Of a stretch of DNA of 64,000 nucleotides, positions 56,576 through 64,000 are shown piece after piece. This DNA is from Xenorhabdus japonica (GTDB lineage Bacteria; Pseudomonadota; Gammaproteobacteria; Enterobacterales; Enterobacteriaceae): NCBI RefSeq assembly GCF_900115195.1, contig NZ_FOVO01000017.1, positions 1 to 64,000 on the forward strand, written 5' to 3'. Position 1 is the stretch's first letter. Each line of letters opens with the position of its first letter. Below the pieces are notes generated by a model that was not told the origin of the DNA, made no database searches, and saw only the letters and a program-made list of their open reading frames with translations. The position numbers were made by a program, and so were the translations under genes.

Positions 56576-57357
56576 TTGAATTATTGCTTTCCGGCTGGCT
56601 AGCCGGTATTTTTTTGTCCATTGCCGCAGGGCCTCTTGGTTCTTTTGTCGTTTGGCGCAAAATGTCCTATTTTGGCGATACACTTGCACACGCATCACTG
56701 CTTGGTGTCGCATTCGGTTTCTTACTGAATGTGAATCCGTTTTATGCGGTTATTGCCGTTACACTCATTCTGGCGATTATTTTAGTTTGGCTGGAAAAAC
56801 GTCCACAATTGGCGATTGATACATTATTGGGCATTCTGGCTCACAGTGCTCTATCACTCGGTTTAGTCGTTGTTAGTTTTATGACCAATATCAGAGTCGA
56901 TATGATGGCTTACTTATTTGGCGATTTACTGTCTGTGACTTATGACGATCTCTGGTTGATTGCAGTCGGTGTCGCGATTGTTGTCGGATTACTGATATGG
57001 CAATGGCGCGCTTTGCTATCAATAACAGTTAACCAAGATCTGGCTTTTGTCGATGGCATTAAAATCCAACGCCTGCGTGTTCTCCTAATGTTAGTGACAG
57101 CATTAACCATTGGGTTGGCGATGAAATTCGTCGGGGCACTAATTATCACTTCTTTGTTGATTATCCCTGCCGCTACCGCTCGTCGTTTCTCCCGCACACC
57201 TGAACAAATGGCATGTTTTGCAATTATTCTCGGTATGCTTTCTGTTACGGGAGGATTAACGTTATCAGCATTTTATAACACTCCGGCAGGGCCTTCCGTT
57301 GTACTTTGTTCAGCAATATTATTTGCATTGAGTTTAACGTGTAAGGCAAAAAGCTGA
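56572..57357 (+). CDS. znuB: ZnuB, zinc ABC transporter permease
   Basis: 261 residues (E. coli 261), ABC-3 permease with about eight membrane helices. Conserved segments: [20 protein letters not shown], then [14 protein letters not shown] and [20 protein letters not shown]. Its ATG overlaps the znuC TGA, indicating coupling. Confidence 0.97.
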   Translation: MIELLLSGWLAGIFLSIAAGPLGSFVVWRKMSYFGDTLAHASLLGVAFGFLLNVNPFYAVIAVTLILAIILVWLEKRPQLAIDTLLGILAHSALSLGLVVVSFMTNIRVDMMAYLFGDLLSVTYDDLWLIAVGVAIVVGLLIWQWRALLSITVNQDLAFVDGIKIQRLRVLLMLVTALTIGLAMKFVGALIITSLLIIPAATARRFSRTPEQMACFAIILGMLSVTGGLTLSAFYNTPAGPSVVLCSAILFALSLTCKAKS

Positions 57358-57415
57358 TATTTATCCCTTCTCTCTTCAATTTTCTACTTTTTAACAACTC
57401 AAATACGACCAATAA

Positions 57416-57442
57416 GGGTTACAATTTAACTAGTTGTAACCC
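57416..57442. terminator. Terminator between znuB and ruvB
   Basis: GGGTTACAA / TTGTAACCC stem flanked by AATAA and CTTTATTATTT, suitable for both converging units. Confidence 0.82.
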
Positions 57443-57519
57443 CTTTATTATTTGGGGAGTAATTAGCTTACACATTTATCGAATTGCATTGCATATTTAT
57501 CGCATTACACTTTCATAGA

Positions 57520-58533
57520 TTATGATCCACTTTCCTTGCTTAAACCAAAATGCTGATAAGCATGATTGGTCGCAATTCTCCCTCGTGGTGTTCGTTGGAT
57601 AAGTCCTTGTTGAATCAGGAAAGGCTCCAATACATCTTCGATAGTTTCTCGTTCTTCACCAATCGCCGCTGCCAAGTTATCCAGTCCAACAGGGCCACCC
57701 ATAAATTTATCAATAATGGCCACCAACAATTTACGATCCATATAATCAAACCCGGCTGAATCCACATTCAGCATATCAAGGGCTTGGGATGCAATAGTGC
57801 TATCCACTGAGCCATTACCTTTCACCTGAGCAAAATCACGTACACGACGCAATAATCGATTAGTAATACGAGGAGTACCACGGGAACGCATCGCAATTTG
57901 CCTTGCTCCGTCATCTGAAATACTTAATCCCATATAGTGCGCACTGCGGGAAACGATACTCTGCAAATCATCAACATTGTAAAATTCAAGGCGTTGTACG
58001 ATACCGAATCGATCACGTAATGGTGAAGTTAAAGAACCCGCGCGAGTGGTTGCTCCAATCAAAGTGAATGGTGGGAGATCAATCTTGATTGAGCGGGCGG
58101 CAGGCCCTTCGCCAATCATGATATCCAGTTGATAATCTTCCATTGCGGGATAAAGAATTTCTTCCACAACTGGTGATAAACGATGAATTTCATCAATGAA
58201 CAGCACATCATGCGGTTCCAGATTGGTAAGCATGGCAGCAAGATCTCCCGCTTTTTCCAACACTGGTCCCGATGTTGTTCGGAGATTAACCCCCATTTCA
58301 TTTGCAACAATATTTGCTAGCGTGGTTTTACCCAATCCGGGAGGCCCAAAAATCAATAGGTGATCCAGTGCATCACCACGTTGACGAGCCGCTTGAATAA
58401 AAATTTCCATCTGTTCACAAACATGAGGTTGACCAACATATTCAGACAGAAATTTCGGCCGAATAGCACGATCAACAGCTTCATCATCTTGCAGAACTTC
58501 TGCTGAAACCAGACGGTCAGCTTCAATCATCAC
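57520..58533 (-). CDS. ruvB: RuvB, Holliday junction branch-migration ATPase
   Basis: 337 residues (E. coli 336). Walker [13 protein letters not shown], Walker [11 protein letters not shown], sensor region [20 protein letters not shown], and a C-terminal winged helix ([20 protein letters not shown]). Hexameric motor with RuvA. 13 bases after ruvA; the pair forms an operon. Confidence 0.98.
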   Translation of the reverse strand: MMIEADRLVSAEVLQDDEAVDRAIRPKFLSEYVGQPHVCEQMEIFIQAARQRGDALDHLLIFGPPGLGKTTLANIVANEMGVNLRTTSGPVLEKAGDLAAMLTNLEPHDVLFIDEIHRLSPVVEEILYPAMEDYQLDIMIGEGPAARSIKIDLPPFTLIGATTRAGSLTSPLRDRFGIVQRLEFYNVDDLQSIVSRSAHYMGLSISDDGARQIAMRSRGTPRITNRLLRRVRDFAQVKGNGSVDSTIASQALDMLNVDSAGFDYMDRKLLVAIIDKFMGGPVGLDNLAAAIGEERETIEDVLEPFLIQQGLIQRTPRGRIATNHAYQHFGLSKESGS

Positions 58534-58546
58534 TCAACTCCTGTGA

Positions 58547-59164
58547 TTACAGAGCCGCACGAAGCGCTTCTCGAATAAGGGTTTCACAATCTGCGCCCGA
58601 TTTAGCTACTTTACTCACCATCCGGCTAGCTTCCTGCAGTTTATACCCCAGAGAAACCAATGCCGCTGCTGCTTCTGCTTCAATATCGGCAGAAGAACTC
58701 GCTTGTTTGGTAGCAGCAGGCAAATTAATATCACTACTTTGGTTAAACAGATCGCCATTAAGCCCCTTAAAGCGATCTTTCATCTCAACAACGAGTCTTT
58801 CAGCTGTTTTTTTACCAACACCCGGTAATTTGACCAATGAAACAATTGCCTCCTGTTCTATTGCCGTAACAAATTGCTGGGCAGACATGCCGGAAAGGAT
58901 CGCCAGAGCTAGTTTTGGTCCAACGCCATTTACTTTAATCAGTTCACGGAAAAGTGCCCGCTCTTGTTTATTATTAAACCCATATAATAGCTGAGCATCT
59001 TCACGTACAATAAATTGTGTAAATAAGATGGCTTCCTGACCAATTTCAGGCAGTTCATAAAAACAGGTCATTGGCATATGAACTTCATAACCGACACCAT
59101 TAGTTTCCAATAAAACCAACGGCGGCTGTTTTTCCAACACGGTTCCTCTCAAACGCCCTATCAC
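58547..59164 (-). CDS. ruvA: RuvA, Holliday junction recognition protein
   Basis: 205 residues (E. coli 203). OB-fold N-terminus [20 protein letters not shown], HhH motifs [15 protein letters not shown] and [16 protein letters not shown], and a C-terminal domain III that regulates RuvB. First gene of ruvAB. Confidence 0.98.
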   Translation of the reverse strand: MIGRLRGTVLEKQPPLVLLETNGVGYEVHMPMTCFYELPEIGQEAILFTQFIVREDAQLLYGFNNKQERALFRELIKVNGVGPKLALAILSGMSAQQFVTAIEQEAIVSLVKLPGVGKKTAERLVVEMKDRFKGLNGDLFNQSSDINLPAATKQASSSADIEAEAAAALVSLGYKLQEASRMVSKVAKSGADCETLIREALRAAL

Positions 59165-59243
59165 TGTTTACCCCCTGAAAATAAAAATAAATCGTTCCGC
59201 TAGCTTATAGCACAAAAAAAACTGGACGTATATCCAGCATCAA

Positions 59244-59765
59244 CTATTTCAGGCGACCTCGAGTTAAATTTAACCGCACATCACCTACCCGGAGTAAATT
59301 TTGATTGAAATGACAATGCGTGATGGCAATAGCCAGAGCATCGGCGGCATCAGCCTGCGGATTAGCAGATAATTTCAACATCGAACGGATCATGTGCTGT
59401 ATCTGGCTTTTTTCCGCCGCCCCCGTACCGACCACAGTTTGTTTAACCTGACGGGCTGCATATTCAAATACAGGAATAGACTGGTTAGATGCAGCGACAA
59501 TCGCCACACCACGCGCTTGCCCCAATTTCAAGGCGGAATCTGCATTTTTTGCCATGAAAACTTGCTCTATTGCAAAAGCATCGGGCTGAAATTGAGTGAT
59601 GATTTCAGTCACTCCGGCATAGATCTTTTGCAAACGACTAGGTAAGTCATCTACTTTTGTTCGGATACAACCGCTACCGAGATAGATAAGTTGTCGTCCC
59701 TGTTGGCGAATAACGCCATACCCTGTGACTCTGGAGCCGGGGTCAATACCAAGAATAATCGCCAT
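59244..59765 (-). CDS. ruvC: RuvC, Holliday junction resolvase
   Basis: 173 residues (E. coli 173). Catalytic acidic residues are in [14 protein letters not shown] (D7), AIEQVFM (Glu), and [15 protein letters not shown] (two Asp). It cuts four-way junctions in concert with RuvAB. 79 bases before ruvA on the same strand. Confidence 0.98.
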   Translation of the reverse strand: MAIILGIDPGSRVTGYGVIRQQGRQLIYLGSGCIRTKVDDLPSRLQKIYAGVTEIITQFQPDAFAIEQVFMAKNADSALKLGQARGVAIVAASNQSIPVFEYAARQVKQTVVGTGAAEKSQIQHMIRSMLKLSANPQADAADALAIAITHCHFNQNLLRVGDVRLNLTRGRLK

Positions 59766-59876
59766 ATCGGGCTATTCACCATACCAAACAGTTCACTACA
59801 TCGAACTGTTCATAAGATCGAATAATTCGCAAATCTTGCCTAAGTCGGATCGCTTGTAATGCGGGATAAAAACGTT

Positions 59877-59912
59877 AGAGAAAGTGCCCTGATATTAAGG
59901 AACACTTTCTCT
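59877..59912 (-). terminator. Terminator of the aspS-nudB-yebC transcript
   Basis: AGAGAAAGTG / CACTTTCTCT, 10-bp perfect stem with a 16-base loop; on the minus strand AACGTTTTTATC follows. Confidence 0.85.
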
Positions 59913-59934
59913 ACGCTGTGAACCCTAATGCTAA

Positions 59935-60678
59935 TTACAGCAGTGCTGCAACCTCATCAGATATTTCACCATTATGATAAACTTCTTGAACATCGTCAGA
60001 ATCTTCAAGCATATCGATAAGACGAAGTAATTTAGGCGCTGTTTCTGCATCCAGTTCCGCTTTGGTGGACGGGATCATAGAAACTTCCGCGGAATCTGCC
60101 TTGAAGCCTGCTGCATCTAGAGCATCTTTAACATCACCAAAAGTCTCTGGTGTAGTATAGACATCAATCGCCCCATCATCATAAGTTTCAACATCGTCAG
60201 CACCTGCTTCCAATGCTGCTTCCATCACCGCATCTTCATCCAAGCCCGGGGCGTAGGAAATAACCCCTTTCTTGGTAAACAAATAAGAAACAGAACCATC
60301 AGTACCCAAGTTCCCACCCGTTTTAGTAAACGCGTGACGAACATCAGAAACAGTACGGTTACGGTTATCACTCAGGCATTCAACCATAACCGCGGTACCA
60401 CCCGGTCCGTAACCTTCATAAATGATGGTTTCCATATTATCGGAATCATCGTTGCCAACACCGCGGGCAATTGCACGATTCAAAGTATCGCGAGTCATGT
60501 TATTGGACAGCGCTTTATCGATGGCAGCTCGCAAACGTGGGTTAGAATCTGAATCGCCACCGCCCAATCGTGCAGCTGTTACCAATTCACGGATAATTTT
60601 AGTAAAAATCTTACCGCGTTTCGCATCCTGTGCAGCCTTACGGTGTTTCGTATTGGCCCATTTACTATGACCTGCCAT
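59935..60678 (-). CDS. yebC: YebC/TACO1-family protein
   Basis: 247 residues (E. coli 246). [20 protein letters not shown] start, [19 protein letters not shown], then a C-terminal acidic domain. YebC proteins were long called transcription regulators and are now linked to translation of proline-rich stretches. 38 bases after nudB, between nudB and ruvC as in E. coli. Confidence 0.97.
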   Translation of the reverse strand: MAGHSKWANTKHRKAAQDAKRGKIFTKIIRELVTAARLGGGDSDSNPRLRAAIDKALSNNMTRDTLNRAIARGVGNDDSDNMETIIYEGYGPGGTAVMVECLSDNRNRTVSDVRHAFTKTGGNLGTDGSVSYLFTKKGVISYAPGLDEDAVMEAALEAGADDVETYDDGAIDVYTTPETFGDVKDALDAAGFKADSAEVSMIPSTKAELDAETAPKLLRLIDMLEDSDDVQEVYHNGEISDEVAALL

Positions 60679-60716
60679 GAAAATATCTCCGATAAAACGT
60701 CTTGTAGACTAATAAA

Positions 60717-61151
60717 CTAAATTACAAACTCTTCAATTGCTTGCCGATTGCTCCACGACTTTGTCAATTTAGCAGCTTCTTCCGCCGCCAGCCATTGATA
60801 AGCCAGATGTTCAGTCAGCAAGATCTCTCGCTCCTCAGGTAACGCCAGAAAGAACCAATGCTCTTTATTCCGCGTCACTCCCGGAGCATATCGATGTCGT
60901 AAATGTGAGAAAATCTCATAATAAAGACAGCGTTGACAATCCATCAGTTCAAGATTTTCATTGATAATATCAATGCCTATCTCTTCCTGTACTTCACGTA
61001 ACGCCGCCTCCCACGGTTTTTCGTACTTTTCAAGGCTACCTGTTACAGATTGCCAAAATTCAGGATCGTCCCGTCGCTGTAACATCAGCACCCTTTTACT
61101 GTCAAAGGCGTAAATTATAACCAATACAGATTCAGGGCACTTATAAGCCAT
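60717..61151 (-). CDS. nudB: NudB, dihydroneopterin triphosphate pyrophosphohydrolase
   Basis: 144 residues (E. coli 150). The Nudix box GSLEKYEKPWEAALREVQEE is followed by IGID (GX5EX7REUXEEXGU fits). It removes pyrophosphate from dihydroneopterin triphosphate in folate synthesis. Its ATG overlaps the aspS TAA (TAATG), so translation is coupled. Confidence 0.96.
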   Translation of the reverse strand: MAYKCPESVLVIIYAFDSKRVLMLQRRDDPEFWQSVTGSLEKYEKPWEAALREVQEEIGIDIINENLELMDCQRCLYYEIFSHLRHRYAPGVTRNKEHWFFLALPEEREILLTEHLAYQWLAAEEAAKLTKSWSNRQAIEEFVI

Positions 61152-62920
61152 TATTCGCTCTCTTTTTTAACCACTGAAATAGCCAGTTCTTCCAACGCTG
61201 CCGAATTCGCCTGACTTGGTGCATCAGTCATCAAACATGCTGCTGCTGTTGTTTTCGGGAAAGCAATCACATCACGAATATTATCTGTATTGGTCAACAG
61301 CATGACGAGGCGATCCAAACCGAAAGCCAGACCTGCGTGCGGAGGCGCGCCGTATTTCAGGGCGTTCAGCAAAAAGCCAAATTTCTCCTGCTGTTCCTGC
61401 TCATTGATACTCAAGATACGGAATACAACCTGTTGCATTTCATTGCGATGGATACGAACGGAACCTCCACCTACTTCATAGCCATTGATAACCATGTCGT
61501 AAGCATTTGCGATAGCTGCTTCTGGATTGCTTTCCAACTCAGACGCCGACAGATCACGAGGAGAAGTAAATGGATGGTGCATTGCAGTCAAACCACCTTC
61601 GCCGTTGTCTTCAAACATTGGGAAGTCAACAACCCAAAGGGGTTTCCAGCTTGCCAGATCCGTGATGTTTAAATCGCGGCCCAGTTTCAGGCGCAGCGCA
61701 CCCATAGCATCGGTGACAAGATTTTTCTTGTCAGCACCGAAGAACAGGATGTCACCATCCTGCGCATTAGTACGGGATAACAGGCCTTCGACGACTTCTT
61801 CGGACAGAAATTTGGCAACCGGGCTTTGTACCCCTTCCAAGCCAGCAGCACGGTTGTTAACTTTCATCCATGCCAATCCTTTCGCGCCATAGATGCCAAC
61901 AAATTTACCGTACTCATCAATTTGCTTGCGGCTCAGCTCTGCGCCACCGGGAACACAAATCGTTGCCACACGGCCTTTTGGATTATTTGCTGGTTCTGCA
62001 AAAACAGAGAACTCCACGTCTTTAACCAGATCAGCAACATCCACCAATTCCAAAGGATTACGCAAGTCTGGTTTATCTGAACCAAAGCGACGCATAGCTT
62101 CTTCGAACGTTATAATTGGGAAGTTACCCAAATCGACACTTTTTACATCCAGCCAGAGTTCACGGATCATTTTTTCCATGATCTCGCGAACTTGTTCGGC
62201 AGTCATAAACGAGGTTTCAACGTCGATCTGGGTGAATTCTGGCTGGCGATCTGCACGCAAATCTTCATCGCGGAAGCATTTTACAATCTGGTAATAACGG
62301 TCAAAGCCCGACATCATCAACAATTGTTTGAAAAGCTGAGGTGATTGCGGTAGTGCATAAAATTCGCCTTTATGAACACGGCTTGGCACTAAATAGTCAC
62401 GTGCACCTTCCGGCGTAGCCTTAGTCAGCATTGGCGTTTCAACATCAATGAAACCCGCATCATCCATAAAACGACGCACAAAACCGGTGATTTTTGCACG
62501 AGTCTTCAAACGCTGAGACATTTCAGAGCGACGCAGATCAAGATAGCGGTATTTCAGGCGTTGCTCTTCGCTATTGTTCTGATTGCTATCCAGTGGCAGT
62601 GGCTCTGAGCGGTTGAAAACCATCAGGCTTTCTGCGAAAACTTCAATTTCGCCAGTCGCCATATCTTTATTAATTTGGTTATCAGGACGCGCCCACACGA
62701 TCCCTGTGATTTGAATACAAAATTCATTACGCAGTTCAGAAGCCTGAGCAAAAACTTCTTTCTGGTCTGGGTCAAAAAATACTTGAACGATACCCTCGCG
62801 ATCTCGCATATCAATAAAGATCAAACCACCCAAATCACGGCGTCGATTTACCCAACCACAAAGAGTCACTTTTTGGCCTTCATGGGCTAGGCTCAACTGC
62901 CCACAATAATTAGTACGCAT
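61151..62920 (-). CDS. aspS: AspS, aspartyl-tRNA synthetase
   Basis: 589 residues (E. coli 590). N-terminal OB anticodon-binding domain ([20 protein letters not shown]), motif 2 region [18 protein letters not shown], the bacterial GAD insertion domain, and motif 3 [13 protein letters not shown]. It charges tRNA-Asp. Start of the aspS-nudB-yebC operon, divergent from yecN. Confidence 0.98.
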   Translation of the reverse strand: MRTNYCGQLSLAHEGQKVTLCGWVNRRRDLGGLIFIDMRDREGIVQVFFDPDQKEVFAQASELRNEFCIQITGIVWARPDNQINKDMATGEIEVFAESLMVFNRSEPLPLDSNQNNSEEQRLKYRYLDLRRSEMSQRLKTRAKITGFVRRFMDDAGFIDVETPMLTKATPEGARDYLVPSRVHKGEFYALPQSPQLFKQLLMMSGFDRYYQIVKCFRDEDLRADRQPEFTQIDVETSFMTAEQVREIMEKMIRELWLDVKSVDLGNFPIITFEEAMRRFGSDKPDLRNPLELVDVADLVKDVEFSVFAEPANNPKGRVATICVPGGAELSRKQIDEYGKFVGIYGAKGLAWMKVNNRAAGLEGVQSPVAKFLSEEVVEGLLSRTNAQDGDILFFGADKKNLVTDAMGALRLKLGRDLNITDLASWKPLWVVDFPMFEDNGEGGLTAMHHPFTSPRDLSASELESNPEAAIANAYDMVINGYEVGGGSVRIHRNEMQQVVFRILSINEQEQQEKFGFLLNALKYGAPPHAGLAFGLDRLVMLLTNTDNIRDVIAFPKTTAAACLMTDAPSQANSAALEELAISVVKKESE

Positions 62921-63187
62921 ACAATATCCTTTTACTCAGCTTGTTATGCTTTCTGCTGCGGAAATTTTGGCATTGTTCTTTTTAAAAAGAATTGCAAAAA
63001 AAGACTGTCATTATACTGGAAATTCTGACCAGAGATAAGGCCATAACGTCTTTCTTAACAAGACAATTTTTTGCTATCCGATAACATTCATAGGATTTAT
63101 TATTAAATACTATGATTTATAGCGACAGTTTTCTTTTTGAGGTTTATCATCATTTGGCCGTTTTTGGATTAGGCAATGGAGTTAAAA

Positions 63188-63586
63188 ATGGTTAGCTCGC
63201 TTTATATAGTACTGGGCGCACTACTGTTAATTAAGCTGTCTCTAGATGTAGTCAAGTTGAGAACGCAATATCGGGTAGCCTATGGCGATGGCGGTTTTTA
63301 TGAATTACAAACAGCCATTAGGGTTCATGGTAATGCTGTTGAATACATTCCAATCTCAATGTTGTTATTGGTCATGATGGAGATGAATGGAGCTCCCGTT
63401 TGGATGCTGCACATTTGTGGGTTGGTATTACTGTCAGGCAGAGTACTACACTACTTTGGCTTGCGTCATCGAGAAATACGCTGGCGGCGTATGGGAATGG
63501 CTGCAACCTACATATCAATGCTAATAATGATTATCACTAATATTTACTATTTACCGTGGGTGCAGATTTTTTCTCTTTATACGTAA
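63188..63586 (+). CDS. yecN: YecN, MAPEG-family membrane protein
   Basis: 132 residues from ATG 63188 (MVSSLYIVLGALLLIKLSLD), with GGAG six bases upstream; the open frame starts 12 bases earlier within that ribosome site. Four membrane helices and the MAPEG motif AIRVHGNAVEYIPISMLLL. Function unknown in E. coli. Divergent from aspS and upstream of cmoA, as in E. coli. Confidence 0.95.
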   Translation: MVSSLYIVLGALLLIKLSLDVVKLRTQYRVAYGDGGFYELQTAIRVHGNAVEYIPISMLLLVMMEMNGAPVWMLHICGLVLLSGRVLHYFGLRHREIRWRRMGMAATYISMLIMIITNIYYLPWVQIFSLYT

Positions 63587-63733
63587 TCCTGCCCTGTATA
63601 TAAATAAATAGTTCACCCTATTTATGATACCCTGACATCATAGAATCCCATCATACCCGAAGCGGTGTACTGTCGCTGAGGGTTTATCTATTGATTATCC
63701 CTTTCTGCCTTTTCCTTCATTCTGTTAGAATGA

Positions 63734-64000
<267 letters not shown>

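Noticed and set aside
61337-62294. Several plus-strand ORFs of 84-133 codons
   Set aside because: Antisense shadows of aspS with no own start signals.

Overview
The window is an AT-rich stretch of gammaproteobacterial chromosome. Nearly all core proteins are close to Escherichia coli K-12 orthologues, and many neighbourhoods keep the enterobacterial gene order: fnr-uspE, pntAB-ydgH-ydgI, hrpA/azoR/ydbL-ynbE-ydbH/ldhA, ycgN-ycgM-ycgL/minCDE/rnd, fadD-yeaY-tsaB-yoaA/yoaB, mdtJI, zwf/hexR/pykA/lpxM/mepM/znuA/znuCB, ruvBAC-yebC-nudB-aspS/yecN-cmoA. Base composition, ERIC elements and the accessory genes fit the Morganellaceae. Xenorhabdus or Photorhabdus is my best guess, leaning Xenorhabdus; this is inference, since no species-specific marker was checked.

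Layout. 0-4 kb is accessory: a PLP-dependent aromatic-type amino acid decarboxylase, a TauD-like Fe(II)/2-oxoglutarate oxygenase and a small Cys-motif protein that looks cut short. A 0.9 kb spacer with a 25-bp-arm perfect palindrome follows. 4.7-14.3 kb holds fnr-uspE, a lone tyrosine recombinase, pntAB, ydgH and ydgI. 15-20.3 kb is a compact four-gene chaperone-usher fimbrial operon (pilin, chaperone, usher, tip adhesin). 20.3-21.9 kb is a scar region: a transposase-like remnant, an orphan methyltransferase, a short coupled ORF and one CRISPR-repeat-like sequence. 22-31.4 kb carries hrpA, azoR, ydbH-ynbE-ydbL and ldhA. 31.4-32.5 kb holds a 27-residue membrane ORF and a GhoS-like protein. 32.7-46 kb contains ycgL-mltB-ycgM-ycgN opposite minCDE, then rnd, a cold-shock gene with a small CPCC/CIFC protein behind it, fadD, yeaY, tsaB, yoaA and yoaB. 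46-64 kb contains mdtJI with an upstream ORF, zwf/hexR/pykA, lpxM, mepM, zinc uptake, the ruv genes, yebC, nudB, aspS, yecN and the start of cmoA.

Many tabulated ORF starts were moved on the basis of Shine-Dalgarno position and alignment to recalled E. coli proteins: uspE, ydgH, ydgI (TTG), fimbrial chaperone (TTG), ydbL, rnd (TTG), the csp gene, mdtJ, zwf, hexR, znuC and yecN. Regulatory sites readable directly are a Zur operator between znuA and znuC, a HexR box before zwf, a cold-box match in the csp leader, and many intrinsic terminators.

Most interesting points: (1) a 40-42 residue Cys-motif protein directly behind the cold-shock gene, in the same frame and with no AUG, matching the E. 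coli YmcF/YnfQ type; (2) a 38-codon upstream ORF before mdtJ whose stop codon lies in a GC-rich hairpin; (3) a 27-residue membrane peptide downstream of a GhoS-like protein; (4) the decarboxylase/oxygenase/Cys-protein cluster at the left edge; (5) a six-G tract at the end of minD that replaces the usual stop with a five-residue extension into minE.
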